From Bog-532 sp963805255 (lineage in GTDB: Bacteria > Actinomycetota > Actinomycetes > Streptosporangiales > Streptosporangiaceae), in contig CAWDTK010000003.1 of the NCBI GenBank assembly GCA_963805255.1, positions 257,574-321,573 of the forward strand: 64,000 bases of DNA, given 5' to 3'. The position numbers and the translations under genes were made by a program. Shown here in pieces: positions 1-8,700 of this stretch (within the stretch, counting starts at the first letter, position 1; each line of letters starts with the position of its first letter). The notes beneath the pieces are model-generated. The model did not search any database, was not told the DNA's origin, and saw only the letters and a program-made list of their open reading frames with translations.

Positions 1-74
1 CGGCCCGGCGGGCCCGGCGCCCCGCCGCCTGTTCGCGGCCATCCTCGGGCCGGGGAAGCCAGGTCGGTTAAGTT

Positions 75-740
75 ATGCGTGTGACACAGCGAAGTGAACA
101 GATCGGCATCCACATCAACGCGTACCTCTGCGCGCACAGCGCGCCGCCCGACGCCATCCTGCGCGAGCTCGCACACGAAACGGCCGAGTGGTTCCCCGCC
201 GAAGTAAGCATGCCGATCGCCCCCGAGCAGGGCACGTTCATGACGATCCTGACGCGCCTGATCGGGGCCCGTTCGGCGATAGAGATCGGCACGTTCACCG
301 GATACTCCTCCATCTGCCTGGCCCGCGGGCTGACAGCCGACGGGCACCTGCTGTGCTGCGACCTCAGCGACGAATGGACCTCGGTGGCCCGCAAGTACTG
401 GGAACGGGCGGGGCTCACGGATAAGATCGAGCTGCGGCTCGGGCAGGCCCTGGACACCGTGCGGTCGCTGCCCCGCCGCTCGCAGTTCGACATCGCGTTC
501 ATCGACGCCGACAAAACCGGTTACCTGGGCTACTGGAACGAGGTCGTGCCGCGGGTCCGCCCCGGCGGCGCCATCCTCGTGGACAACACGTTCTCGCACG
601 GCCGGGTCATCGACGCTGGCAACGAAAGCGAGCTCGTCCAGGCCATCCGTGACTTCAACGACCACGCCGCCGCCGACGACCGGGTCGAAGTGGTCATGCT
701 CCCCCTCGGCGACGGCCTGACCCTGGCCCGCAAAAAGTAG
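75..740 (+). CDS. Class I SAM-dependent O-methyltransferase (caffeoyl-CoA OMT-like)
   Basis: 221 residues, the usual length for the small cation-dependent O-methyltransferase family. The SAM-binding motif I is seen around residues 70-85 (IEIGTFTGYSS). The metal/SAM acidic motif follows near residue 140 (FDIAFIDADKTGYLGYW), and GGAILVDNTFSHGRVID near residue 170 matches the family's metal-ligand Asp-Asn region. These enzymes methylate catechol-type hydroxyls in the cytosol; the substrate cannot be told here. The ATG at 75 is the only start that gives the standard N-terminus. No operon partner is evident; the next gene begins 27 bp downstream. Confidence 0.9.
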   Translation: MRVTQRSEQIGIHINAYLCAHSAPPDAILRELAHETAEWFPAEVSMPIAPEQGTFMTILTRLIGARSAIEIGTFTGYSSICLARGLTADGHLLCCDLSDEWTSVARKYWERAGLTDKIELRLGQALDTVRSLPRRSQFDIAFIDADKTGYLGYWNEVVPRVRPGGAILVDNTFSHGRVIDAGNESELVQAIRDFNDHAAADDRVEVVMLPLGDGLTLARKK

Positions 741-767
741 CCCTGCGACGCTCGCTATCTTGAGGGC

Positions 768-1262
768 ATGATCAGGGTTGCCCGGCCTGAGGACGTCCCG
801 GCGATCTACCGGCTCATCCGGGAGCTGGCCCGGTACGAGGAATGCCTGCCTGAGGTCACGGCCACCGAGCATGACCTCCGGCGGTCACTGTTCGGCAGCG
901 ATCCCGCGGTCTACGCCCACGTCGCGGTCGGCGAAGACGGTGCCGTCGTGGGCTTTGCCTTGTGGTTCCTGAACTACTCGACGTGGACCAGCACGCACGG
1001 GATCTACCTCGAAGACCTCTTCGTCGAGCCCGGGACGCGGGGACGCGGCTACGGGAAGGCGCTGCTCGCCGAACTGGCGCGCATCTGCGTCGAGCGCGGG
1101 TACCGGCGGCTGGAATGGGCAGTCCTGGACTGGAACACGCCGTCCATCGAGTTTTACAAGGCCATCGGGGCACGCGCGATGGGCGAGTGGGATAACTACC
1201 GGCTCACGGGCCCGGCTCTCAGTGCGCTCGGGTCCGCAGGTGAAACGAGGACACACCCATGA
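768..1262 (+). CDS. GNAT-family N-acetyltransferase (diamine acetyltransferase-like)
   Basis: 164 residues with a single GNAT fold. The acetyl-CoA pyrophosphate loop is visible as EPGTRGRGYGKALLAELA (about residues 86-103), followed by the C-terminal WAVLDWNTPSIEFYKAIGA strand-helix typical of spermidine/spermine and thialysine acetyltransferases. It probably transfers acetyl from acetyl-CoA to a primary amine; the substrate is not predictable. Its stop overlaps the start of the next gene by 4 bases (ATGA at 1259-1262), so the two are probably translated as a coupled pair. Confidence 0.88.
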   Translation: MIRVARPEDVPAIYRLIRELARYEECLPEVTATEHDLRRSLFGSDPAVYAHVAVGEDGAVVGFALWFLNYSTWTSTHGIYLEDLFVEPGTRGRGYGKALLAELARICVERGYRRLEWAVLDWNTPSIEFYKAIGARAMGEWDNYRLTGPALSALGSAGETRTHP

Positions 1263-1981
1263 CGGAGCAGACTCCGTACCAGAACGTCACCTTCCCGAGC
1301 AACGGGGGGACCGCGCACGGTTACCTCGCGGTGCCGGAAAGCGGCAGCGGTCCGGGACTCATCGTCATCCAGGAATGGTGGGGCCTGACCGACCACATCG
1401 CGGACGTCTGCAACCGTTTCGCGCGCGAGGGGTTCGTCGTGCTGGCCCCCGACCTCTACGGCGGCCACACCGCGCACAGCGAGGAAGAGGCCACGTCCCT
1501 GGCGGGCCAGCTCTCCCCCGCCCGTGCCGTCCAGGATCTGTCCGGGGCGGTCGACTACCTGCTGGCCCGGCCGTCCGTCGCCGGGGACGCGGTCGGCGTG
1601 GTCGGGTTCTGCATGGGCGGATCCTTCGTTCTGCACCTGGCCGCCCGGGCCGGTGAGAAGGTCGCGGCGGCGGTCGTGTTCTACGGGATGTTCCGGGGGG
1701 ACGAGAACTTCTCCGCTGTCCGGGCCGCCGTCCAGGGCCATTTCGGCGAACAGGACCAGGGGATCTCCCCGGGTCAGGCCCGTTCGGTGATGGAGAACGT
1801 CCGCACCCAGGCCGGCGTGCCGGTCCAGGTGCACTTCTACAAGGCCGGCCACGCGTTCTTCAACGACGAGAACCTGCTCGGCACCTACAACGAGGACCTG
1901 GCCAAGCTGGCGTGGAGCCGGACGGTCAATTTCCTGCATTCCGCCCTGGCCAAGAAGGAGAACGCGGGGTCCGGCCACTGA
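1259..1981 (+). CDS. Dienelactone hydrolase family protein
   Basis: 240-residue alpha/beta hydrolase of the dienelactone hydrolase family. The nucleophile elbow is GFCMGG (about residues 118-123) with a catalytic Cys, and the C-terminal HFYKAGHAFFND supplies the His. An early EWWG motif (residues 38-41) is also typical. Classical members open dienelactone to maleylacetate in aromatic catabolism, but many actinobacterial homologues act on unknown esters or lactones. It is translationally coupled to the upstream acetyltransferase by an ATGA overlap. Confidence 0.9.
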   Translation: MTEQTPYQNVTFPSNGGTAHGYLAVPESGSGPGLIVIQEWWGLTDHIADVCNRFAREGFVVLAPDLYGGHTAHSEEEATSLAGQLSPARAVQDLSGAVDYLLARPSVAGDAVGVVGFCMGGSFVLHLAARAGEKVAAAVVFYGMFRGDENFSAVRAAVQGHFGEQDQGISPGQARSVMENVRTQAGVPVQVHFYKAGHAFFNDENLLGTYNEDLAKLAWSRTVNFLHSALAKKENAGSGH

Positions 1982-1986
1982 TCCGG

Positions 1987-2041
1987 GCGGGCGGGCTCAT
2001 CGTCAGGACGCGGGCGGGCTCATCGTCAGGACGCGGGCGGG
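1987..2041. repeat. 23-bp tandem repeat, about 2.4 copies
   Basis: A 23-bp unit beginning CGGGCGGGCTCATCGTCAGG is repeated head to tail (period checked base by base from 1987 to 2041). It sits in the convergent gap between the dienelactone hydrolase and the lacI-type gene and includes the latter's stop codon at 2026-2028. Confidence 0.85.
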
Positions 2042-3144
2042 ACACCGGCTGACCGGGCCTGGGTACGGCGCAGCGGGATCGGCCGGGCGGGCTGGCCGGT
2101 CTCCCCGCCGGTTTCCGCGGGCGGGGCGGTCGAGCCCCGGACGACGAGCTCCGGCGCCAGGTAAAGGATCTTGACGGGGCGGTCGCGGCCGGTGACACGC
2201 TCCAGGAGCAACTGCGCGGCCTCGGTGCCGAGCTGGTAGTGCGGGAACCTGACCGTGGTCAGCGGCGGCCTGAGCCGGTCGATGAACGGCATGTCGTTGA
2301 ACCCGACGAGGGACAGGTGATCGGGGCACCGCAGGCCGGCCTCGTCCAGCGCGGCATAGCAGCCCACGGCCAGCATGTCGTTGGCGACGGCCACCGCGGT
2401 GCACCGGGCGCCGCCCGCCAGCAGCTCACGGCAGCAGCGGGTCCCCTCGTCCACGGTGTACCCGCTGGCCGTGACGATCAGTTCGTCGTCCACGGCCAGA
2501 CCGGATGCCTCCATGCCCTCCAGGAAACCCCGGCGGCGCCCTTCGCCCGTCGAGGCCTGCGGGGGCCCGGCGATGTGCGCGATGCGCGTGTGCCCGAGTG
2601 CGGCCAGGTGCGCGACCGCCATCCGCATCCCCTGCTCGTTGTCCACCGAGACCGAGGAGAAGCTGTAGTCCGGGGCGAGCCGGTTCATCAGGACGACCGG
2701 CAGCTCGGCCCGGGCGGCCTCGGCCAGGACCGGGTTGCGCTCGTGCGCGGTCGCCAGCGCAAACCCGTCGACGTGACGGGCCCGCATCTGCTCGAAGATG
2801 ATCTGCTCTTTGCCGCTGTCCCCGTCGGTGTTGCCGATCAGTGCGACGTAGCCCGCGGTCGCCAGGCGATCTTCCAGCCCGCGCACGATGGGCGGGAACA
2901 GCGGGTTGTTCAGATCAGGGATCAGCACGCCGACCGTGTGCGAGCGCCGGGTCCGCAGGCTCCGCGCCACCGGGTTGGGCCGGTAGCCGAGCGCTGCCGC
3001 CGCCTCGCTCACCCGGCGTGCGGTCTCCTCGCTGACCAGGATCCGGGTCTCGGGGCTGAGCGCGCGTGAGGCGGTCGCCGGGTGCACGCCCGCCGCGGCG
3101 GCGACGTCCCGGAGAGTGGCCGGCCGGTCAGGCGTCGGGACCAC
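2026..3144 (-). CDS. LacI-family transcriptional regulator
   Basis: From a GTG at 3144 the protein is 372 residues: an N-terminal LacI helix-turn-helix (TLRDVAAAAGVHPATASRAL), hinge helix, and a periplasmic-binding-protein-like sensor domain (VGVLIPDLNNPLFPPIVRGL through DMPFIDRLRPPLTTV). An in-frame ATG lies 87 bases upstream, but the GTG gives the standard family N-terminus and overlaps the end of the marR-type gene by 17 bases, suggesting co-transcription. It probably represses a carbohydrate gene; the GH38 mannosidase nearby is a candidate but no operator was seen. The C-terminus ends inside a 23-bp repeat. Confidence 0.9.
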   Translation of the reverse strand: MVPTPDRPATLRDVAAAAGVHPATASRALSPETRILVSEETARRVSEAAAALGYRPNPVARSLRTRRSHTVGVLIPDLNNPLFPPIVRGLEDRLATAGYVALIGNTDGDSGKEQIIFEQMRARHVDGFALATAHERNPVLAEAARAELPVVLMNRLAPDYSFSSVSVDNEQGMRMAVAHLAALGHTRIAHIAGPPQASTGEGRRRGFLEGMEASGLAVDDELIVTASGYTVDEGTRCCRELLAGGARCTAVAVANDMLAVGCYAALDEAGLRCPDHLSLVGFNDMPFIDRLRPPLTTVRFPHYQLGTEAAQLLLERVTGRDRPVKILYLAPELVVRGSTAPPAETGGETGQPARPIPLRRTQARSAGVPPAS

Positions 3145-3583
3145 GGCCGACGGGAGTGTGAGCCGGAGCCGGGAACGCGCCGGACAGCACGCCGGCCAGC
3201 ACATCCCGGTGCGTGGGGGCCGCCTCGGCATGCCGCTGCCGCCCGGCCTCGGTCAGCGTCACGTAGATGCCGCGCCGGTCCATATTGCACATGCACCGCT
3301 CGACCAGCCCGCTCTTCTCCAGCCGGCTGATCAGCCGGGACAGGGCGCTCTGGCTGAGGTGCACCGCATCTGCCAGCTCCTGGGCCCGGAACTGGTGATC
3401 CACGCTCTCGGCGAGGCGTTCCAGCACCTCAAAGTCGCTCACGCCGAGGCCGTGCCGCTCGCCGAGCTCGCGTTCCAGCGCGGAACACACGGCGGCGTGG
3501 CTGGCCGCGATGGCGCGCCAAACACTGACCACCTCATCCGCGGCCACCTCATGCACCGGAGGCCCGGACTGCGTCACGTCCAC
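3128..3583 (-). CDS. MarR-family transcriptional regulator
   Basis: 151 residues with a winged helix typical of MarR: SDFEVLERLAE, then the recognition helix LADAVHLSQSALSRLISRLEKSGLVER and the wing CNMDRRGIYVTLTEAGR. Such repressors bind palindromes as dimers and release on binding phenolic or drug-like ligands. It is divergent from the MFS exporter at 3671, and the gap contains a strong palindrome, so the expected role is repression of that pump and of itself. Two Cys (CMCNMD) sit in the wing, which could make it redox-sensitive; that is inference. Confidence 0.92.
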   Translation of the reverse strand: MDVTQSGPPVHEVAADEVVSVWRAIAASHAAVCSALERELGERHGLGVSDFEVLERLAESVDHQFRAQELADAVHLSQSALSRLISRLEKSGLVERCMCNMDRRGIYVTLTEAGRQRHAEAAPTHRDVLAGVLSGAFPAPAHTPVGRGPDA

Positions 3584-3612
3584 GGAAACACTCTAGTGCG
3601 CCGCCGTCAAAT

Positions 3613-3657
3613 ATGCAAGTACATTAATTGTTCTTGCATGTAGTGCATGCGCATGCA
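3613..3657. promoter_or_regulatory. Probable MarR operator and divergent promoter region
   Basis: The marR/MFS gap holds two palindromes: ATGCAAG at 3613-3619 paired with CTTGCAT at 3633-3639, and a perfect 14-bp palindrome TGCATGCGCATGCA at 3644-3657. Both are AT-rich islands in very GC-rich DNA. They fit dimeric MarR sites overlapping the divergent promoters. The second palindrome covers an upstream ATG (3647), which favours 3671 as the transporter start. Confidence 0.65.
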
Positions 3658-3670
3658 TATAGTCGCGCTC

Positions 3671-5254
3671 ATGGAGACGTCCTCAGCTCTTCACGATTCC
3701 CCGTCCGCGACCGCCCGCCGGCCGCCCGTTCCGCCCGGCCGGCCAGAGTCCCCGGCCGCCCCGCCGCAGGCCGCTTCCCCGGCCGCCCCGCCGCAGGCCG
3801 CTTCCCCGGCCGCCCCGCCGCAGGCCGCTTCCCCGGCCGGAGACCAGCAGTGGAACGCGCGGATGTGGGCCATCCTGCTCGTCCTCTGCGGCGCGCTGTT
3901 CCTCGATGCCCTCGACGTGTCCATGATCGGCATCGCCCTTCCGGTCATCCGCACCGACCTGCACCTGAACACCTCGTCCCTGCAGTGGATCGTCAGCGCG
4001 TACGTGCTCGGGTACGGCGGCCTGCTGCTGCTCGGCGGGCGGGCCGCCGACCTGCTGGGCCGCCGCCGCGTCTTCCTGGCCGCGCTGGCCCTTTTCGCCG
4101 GGGCTTCCCTGCTCGGCGGGCTCGTCAGCGGTGCGGGCCTGCTGATCGCCGCGCGCTTCATCAAGGGCATGGCCGCCGCGGTCACCGCGCCCGCGGGGCT
4201 GTCGCTGCTGACCACCACGTTCCGCGAGGGCCCGATGCGCAACCGCGCGATCAGCATCTACTCGGCCTTCGGGGCCAGCGGCTTCTCGCTCGGCTTGGTC
4301 CTGTCCGGAATCCTCACCGAAGTCAGCTGGCGGTGGACGCTGCTGCTCCCGGCGCCGGTCGCCCTGATCACGCTGCTCGCGGCTCTCCCGCTGATACCGC
4401 GCGGGGAGCGGGCGGACCGCCAGGGGCGCCACTTCGACGTGCCCGGCGGCCTGACGGTGACCGGGGCCATGCTGCTGCTCGTGTACACCGTGGTCTCGGC
4501 CCAGCAGGCCGGGTGGGCCTCGGCGCGGACCATCGGGTCGTTCGCTGTCGTCGCCGTTCTGCTCGCCGGGTTCGTGGCCATCGAGCACCGCAGCCGGGAT
4601 CCGCTGGTCCGCCTGGCCATCTTCCGTTCCGGCGCGCTGACCCGCGCGAACCTGGGCGCGCTGACGCTCTTTGGCTCCTACATCGCGTTCCAGTTCCTGC
4701 TCACCCAGTACCTGCAGAGCCTGGCCGGCTGGTCGGCGATGTCGACGGCGCTGGCCTTCCTGCCGGCCGGTGTGGTCGTCGCGATCCTGTCGACGGGGAT
4801 GGGGCGGATGATCGGGCGGTTCGGCCTGGTCCCCATGACCATTATCGCCTTCGTCTGCCTGGTGGCGGGGTACGCCTCGTTCCTGCGGGTCGGCGACCGG
4901 CCCGACTACCCGGCGGTGATCCTGCCGGCCGTGATCGGGGTCGGCATCGCGTTCGGCCTCGGGTTCTCCGCGCTGAGCCTGGCGGCGACGGCCGGGGTGG
5001 CTGATCAGGAACAGGGCCTGGCGGCCAGCCTCTTCCAGACGTCTTTCCAGGTCGGCGGGGCCATCGTGCTCGCGATCGTGACGGCGGTGGTGGACGCGGG
5101 CGGAGCCAGCCAGGTGACGACGGCCCAGGCCACCCTGGGCGCTTACCGGCCCGCGCTGGCGCTCATCACCGGGGTGGCGGTGCTGGGTGCCCTGGTCGCG
5201 CTGAGCGGGACCCGGCCCGGCCGCCGGCTGAGCCTGGCCGGCCGGCGGAGATGA
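3671..5254 (+). CDS. MFS drug exporter, DHA2 (14-TM) family
   Basis: About 527 residues. The N-terminal 55 residues are low complexity, containing three exact copies of a 9-residue Pro/Ala repeat encoded by a 27-bp unit. Membrane segments follow from about residue 60 (MWAILLVLCGALFLDALDVSMI). The DHA2 motif A appears as GRAADLLGRRRVF and motif C-like GxxxGxxxGG segments occur later. DHA2 pumps export drugs by proton antiport across the cytoplasmic membrane. It is divergent from marR and likely controlled by it. An ATG at 3647 also exists but lies in the operator. Confidence 0.9.
   Translation: METSSALHDSPSATARRPPVPPGRPESPAAPPQAASPAAPPQAASPAAPPQAASPAGDQQWNARMWAILLVLCGALFLDALDVSMIGIALPVIRTDLHLNTSSLQWIVSAYVLGYGGLLLLGGRAADLLGRRRVFLAALALFAGASLLGGLVSGAGLLIAARFIKGMAAAVTAPAGLSLLTTTFREGPMRNRAISIYSAFGASGFSLGLVLSGILTEVSWRWTLLLPAPVALITLLAALPLIPRGERADRQGRHFDVPGGLTVTGAMLLLVYTVVSAQQAGWASARTIGSFAVVAVLLAGFVAIEHRSRDPLVRLAIFRSGALTRANLGALTLFGSYIAFQFLLTQYLQSLAGWSAMSTALAFLPAGVVVAILSTGMGRMIGRFGLVPMTIIAFVCLVAGYASFLRVGDRPDYPAVILPAVIGVGIAFGLGFSALSLAATAGVADQEQGLAASLFQTSFQVGGAIVLAIVTAVVDAGGASQVTTAQATLGAYRPALALITGVAVLGALVALSGTRPGRRLSLAGRRR
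3749..3839. repeat. 27-bp in-frame tandem repeat, 3.4 copies
   Basis: Three identical 27-bp units (3749-3829) plus a partial fourth encode repeated SPAAPPQAA in the cytosolic N-terminus of the MFS exporter. The copies are identical at nucleotide level, indicating recent slippage expansion. Confidence 0.9.
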
Positions 5255-5697
5255 TGATCATCCAGGGGGAGGAACGTGGCTGGCCCGCGGCCCGGGCACG
5301 TCGCCCGGCGACAGCCTCGTCCAGCTCACGTTCCACCGGCCTCGGCCGGCGTGATGTAGGCGATGGTCTGGCTCTCCCCCAGCACTCCCAGCCACTTCGC
5401 GGGCCAGGTCCGCTTGCGTCGCAGGGCGGCGTGCGCCCGGTCCAGGGTCCGGTTGGTCCAGAACTCGTCCAGCACGCCGGCCGCCGCAGCCGCCTGCGGG
5501 TCATCCTGCGTGATGCTCACGTTGAACCCGCGGTTGACCCGGCGCCAGGGCCGCTCCCGGCCCTTGCCTCCGCCGGCCTCCTCCACCAGCCCGTACTTGG
5601 CGAGCGTCCGCAGATGAAAGGCGCAGTTGGCCGGGGTCTTGCCGGGCAACTCCCCCGTCTGCGTAGCGGTCAGGGTTTGCCGTCCTCCCGGGCCCGC
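5245..5697 (-). pseudogene. ArsR-type HTH regulator remnant
   Basis: The minus strand encodes a recognisable ArsR-like winged-helix segment (LTATQTGELPG, then TPANCAFHLRTLAKYGLVEE) followed by the C-terminal region FWTNRTLDRAHAALRRK. The family's N-terminal helix is missing: upstream DNA switches directly to the mannosidase promoter. The C-terminal part also shifts frame near 5330 (VERELDEAVAGRRARAA is in another frame). It therefore looks truncated and frameshifted. It might once have regulated the divergent mannosidase. Confidence 0.55.
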
Positions 5698-5713
5698 GTG
5701 CGACCATAGACTT

Positions 5714-8700
5714 ATGCGGATTACTGCGGTCACTTCCACCGATTTGTTCGCCGGCACGGCCCAGCGTCCGCTGCAGATCATTCAGGTCACTCTGGTCAAT
5801 GACGGCCCGGACATGGTCACCGATCCGCATCTCACGGTCGAGGTATGCGTGGACGGCGCCGGCGTGACCACCCCGGTGCCGGCCCGCATCACCGGCCTTG
5901 AGCCGGACGCCACGCTGACGGCCGAGGTCCCGGTGGAGGTCGCCGTGCCGTACCAGGCCGGGAGCCCGCGTACGGTCACGGCGGTCGCGGCGCCCGCCCG
6001 CGGGGCCGGCGGCCGGAGGGCGGCCGCGGCGGTCACCCCGGCGCACCTGGCGGCCGAGGTGACGGCGGCCGGGCCGGGCTGGACCATGTGGATGGTCAGC
6101 CACTTCCACTACGACCCGGTGTGGTGGGGCACCCAGGGCCAGTTCACCGAGACGCGGCTGCTGCTGCCGGACAACGACGGCGAGCTCCCGGAGGTCCGGA
6201 CCGCGTTCGAACTGGTCCGCCTGCATCTGGAGAAGGCCCGGAAGGACCCCGACTACAAGTTCGTGCTGGCCGAGATCGACTACCTCAAGCCGCACTTCGA
6301 CGCGTACCCCGAAGACCGGGCGGACCTGTGGCGCTTCATCGCCGACGGCCGGGTCGAGATCGTGGGCGGCAACTACAACGAGCCGAACACCAACCTCACC
6401 GGCGCCGAGGCGACGATCCGCAACGCCGTTTTCGGGGTCGACTTCCAGCGCGACGTCCTCGGCGGCGACCCGCGCAGCGCGTGGATGCTGGACGTGTTCG
6501 GGCACGACCCCGGGTACCCGGGGCTGATGGCGGCGGCGGGGCTCACATCGTCCTCGTGGGCGCGGGGCCCGTTCCACCAGTGGGGCCCGTCCGGCACCGA
6601 GGGCGGGAACCGGCGGATGCAGTTCGCCAGCGAGTTCGAGTGGATGTCACCGGACGGCCGCGGCCTGCTCACGTCGTACATGGCCAACCACTATGGCGCC
6701 GGCTGGCAGATGCAGCGGCTGCCGGACCTGGCGGCGGCGGAAGCCGAGGCGTACAGCCAGTTCCGGTCGCTCGCCGAGGTCGCCGCGACCCGCAACGTGC
6801 TGCTTCCGGTCGGCGCCGACCACGTGATCCCACCGCGCTGGGTGACCGAGATCCACCGGGACTGGAACGCCCGTTACGTCTGGCCGAAGTTCGTGACCGC
6901 CGTGCCGGCCGATTTCTTCGACGCCGTCCGGTCCGACGCCGCGGGCACCGGGGCGTGGATCACGCCGCAGAGCCGGGACATGAACCCCATCTACAACGGC
7001 AAGGACGTCTCCTACATCGACACCAAGCAGGCGCAGCGCGCGGCCGAAGTCGCCTGCCAGGACGGCGAGCAGCTGGCCACGCTCGCCTGGCTGGCCGGCG
7101 CGCCGTACCCGGCCGAGTCGATCGACAAGGCGTGGCGCCAGATTGCCTACGGCGCCCATCACGACGCGATCACCGGCACCGAGGGCGACCAGGTCTATCT
7201 CGATCTGCTGGCCGGCTGGCGGGAGGCCTGGGAACGCGGCGACGTGGCGCGCGCCGCGGCCGCCCGGCACCTGGCGGGCGCGCCCGGCGAATCCGGCGCG
7301 CGCGGTGCGGCGACCGCGCCCGGGTGGGAGACGACGCTGTGCGTCTTCAACACCCTTTCCCGGCCGCGGTCCGGCCTGGCCCGGTTCGCGCTGACGATCG
7401 AAGATCCCGGCACCGAACGGATCACGGTGCGAGATCACCACGGTGCGGAGCTTCCCGCGCTGGCCGAGGGCATCCGGCGGCACGCGGACCACACGCTGGC
7501 CGAAGTGACCGTGACCTTCCGCGCCGCGGACGTGCCCGCCGTCGGCTACCGCGCCTACTGGGCGTCGGCGGAGCCCACCGGGTTGGCCCCTGGCGCAGCA
7601 CAGCCGGGGGCGCTGCGCGGATGGGCCGGGGCGCCCGGCACGTCGATCGAGAACGAGAGGTTCCAGGTGACGGCCGACCCGGCGCGCGGCGGGACGCTGG
7701 TCGCCATCACCGACAAGCGCACCGGGAAGAACCTGCTGCGCGGCCCCGGCAACGAAATGGTCCTGACGGAGGAATACCCGTCCCATCCGCACTGGGGCGA
7801 GGGCCCCTGGCACCTGCAACCGAAGGGGCCGGGCCGGGGCTCGGCGGCCGCCCCCGCGCGGGTCCGGGCCGAGCGCTGCCCCGTCGGCTCGCGCCTGATC
7901 GCCGAATTCGGCCTGGGCGGGCTGACGGTCACCCAGGAGACGCTGCTGTGGGACGGCGAGCAGCGGGCGGAGTTCCGCACCCACGTGGACGGCGACGCCG
8001 GGCAGGACCGGCTGCTGCGGGTCCGCTTCCCCGCCGACGTGCCCGGCGGCCTGCCGGTGTACCAGACGGCGACGGCCGCCATCGGGCGCCCGTTCGGCCA
8101 CCCGGACGTCGACGCCGCCGAGCACTGGTTCACGCTGGACAACCCGGCGCACGACTGGTTCGGCGTGGGCTCCACCGCGCGGGTGGCGCTCACCGGCGCG
8201 GACGGCACGTGCCTGACCCAGGCGATCGGCGTCGCCGAGGTGATCAGCCCCAAGACGCCCCCCGGGACGGCCCCCGGGACGGCGCAGACCGGCCGGGACG
8301 CCATCCGCGACCTGATCGCGGCGCTGGCCGCGGCGGGCGTCACCGCCACCTGCTCACAATCGGACGGCCCCCGGTACGGCTCGCTCGACGCGGATTCCAA
8401 CCTGCCCGACGTGCGGATCGCGCTCGGCGGCCCGGAGGACAACCCGTTCACCGCCGAGGCCCTCAGCGCGGCCGGTTCCGCCTACGCCAAGGAACTCGGT
8501 GCGCGGCTCGAGGCGGGCGGCACCGCGCGGCTGTGGCTGCCCGCGGCCCGGGCCCGTTCGGAAACATTCGTGCCCAGCGCTGACCTGCGGGGCGCAGCGG
8601 ACCTGCCGGTGCTGATCGTGGCCGGCCGCGGCGCGCCCGGCAAACCCGGCGCGCCCGACGCCCTGGCCGCGGCGATCGCCAGCCTCACCGAGGATCTGGC

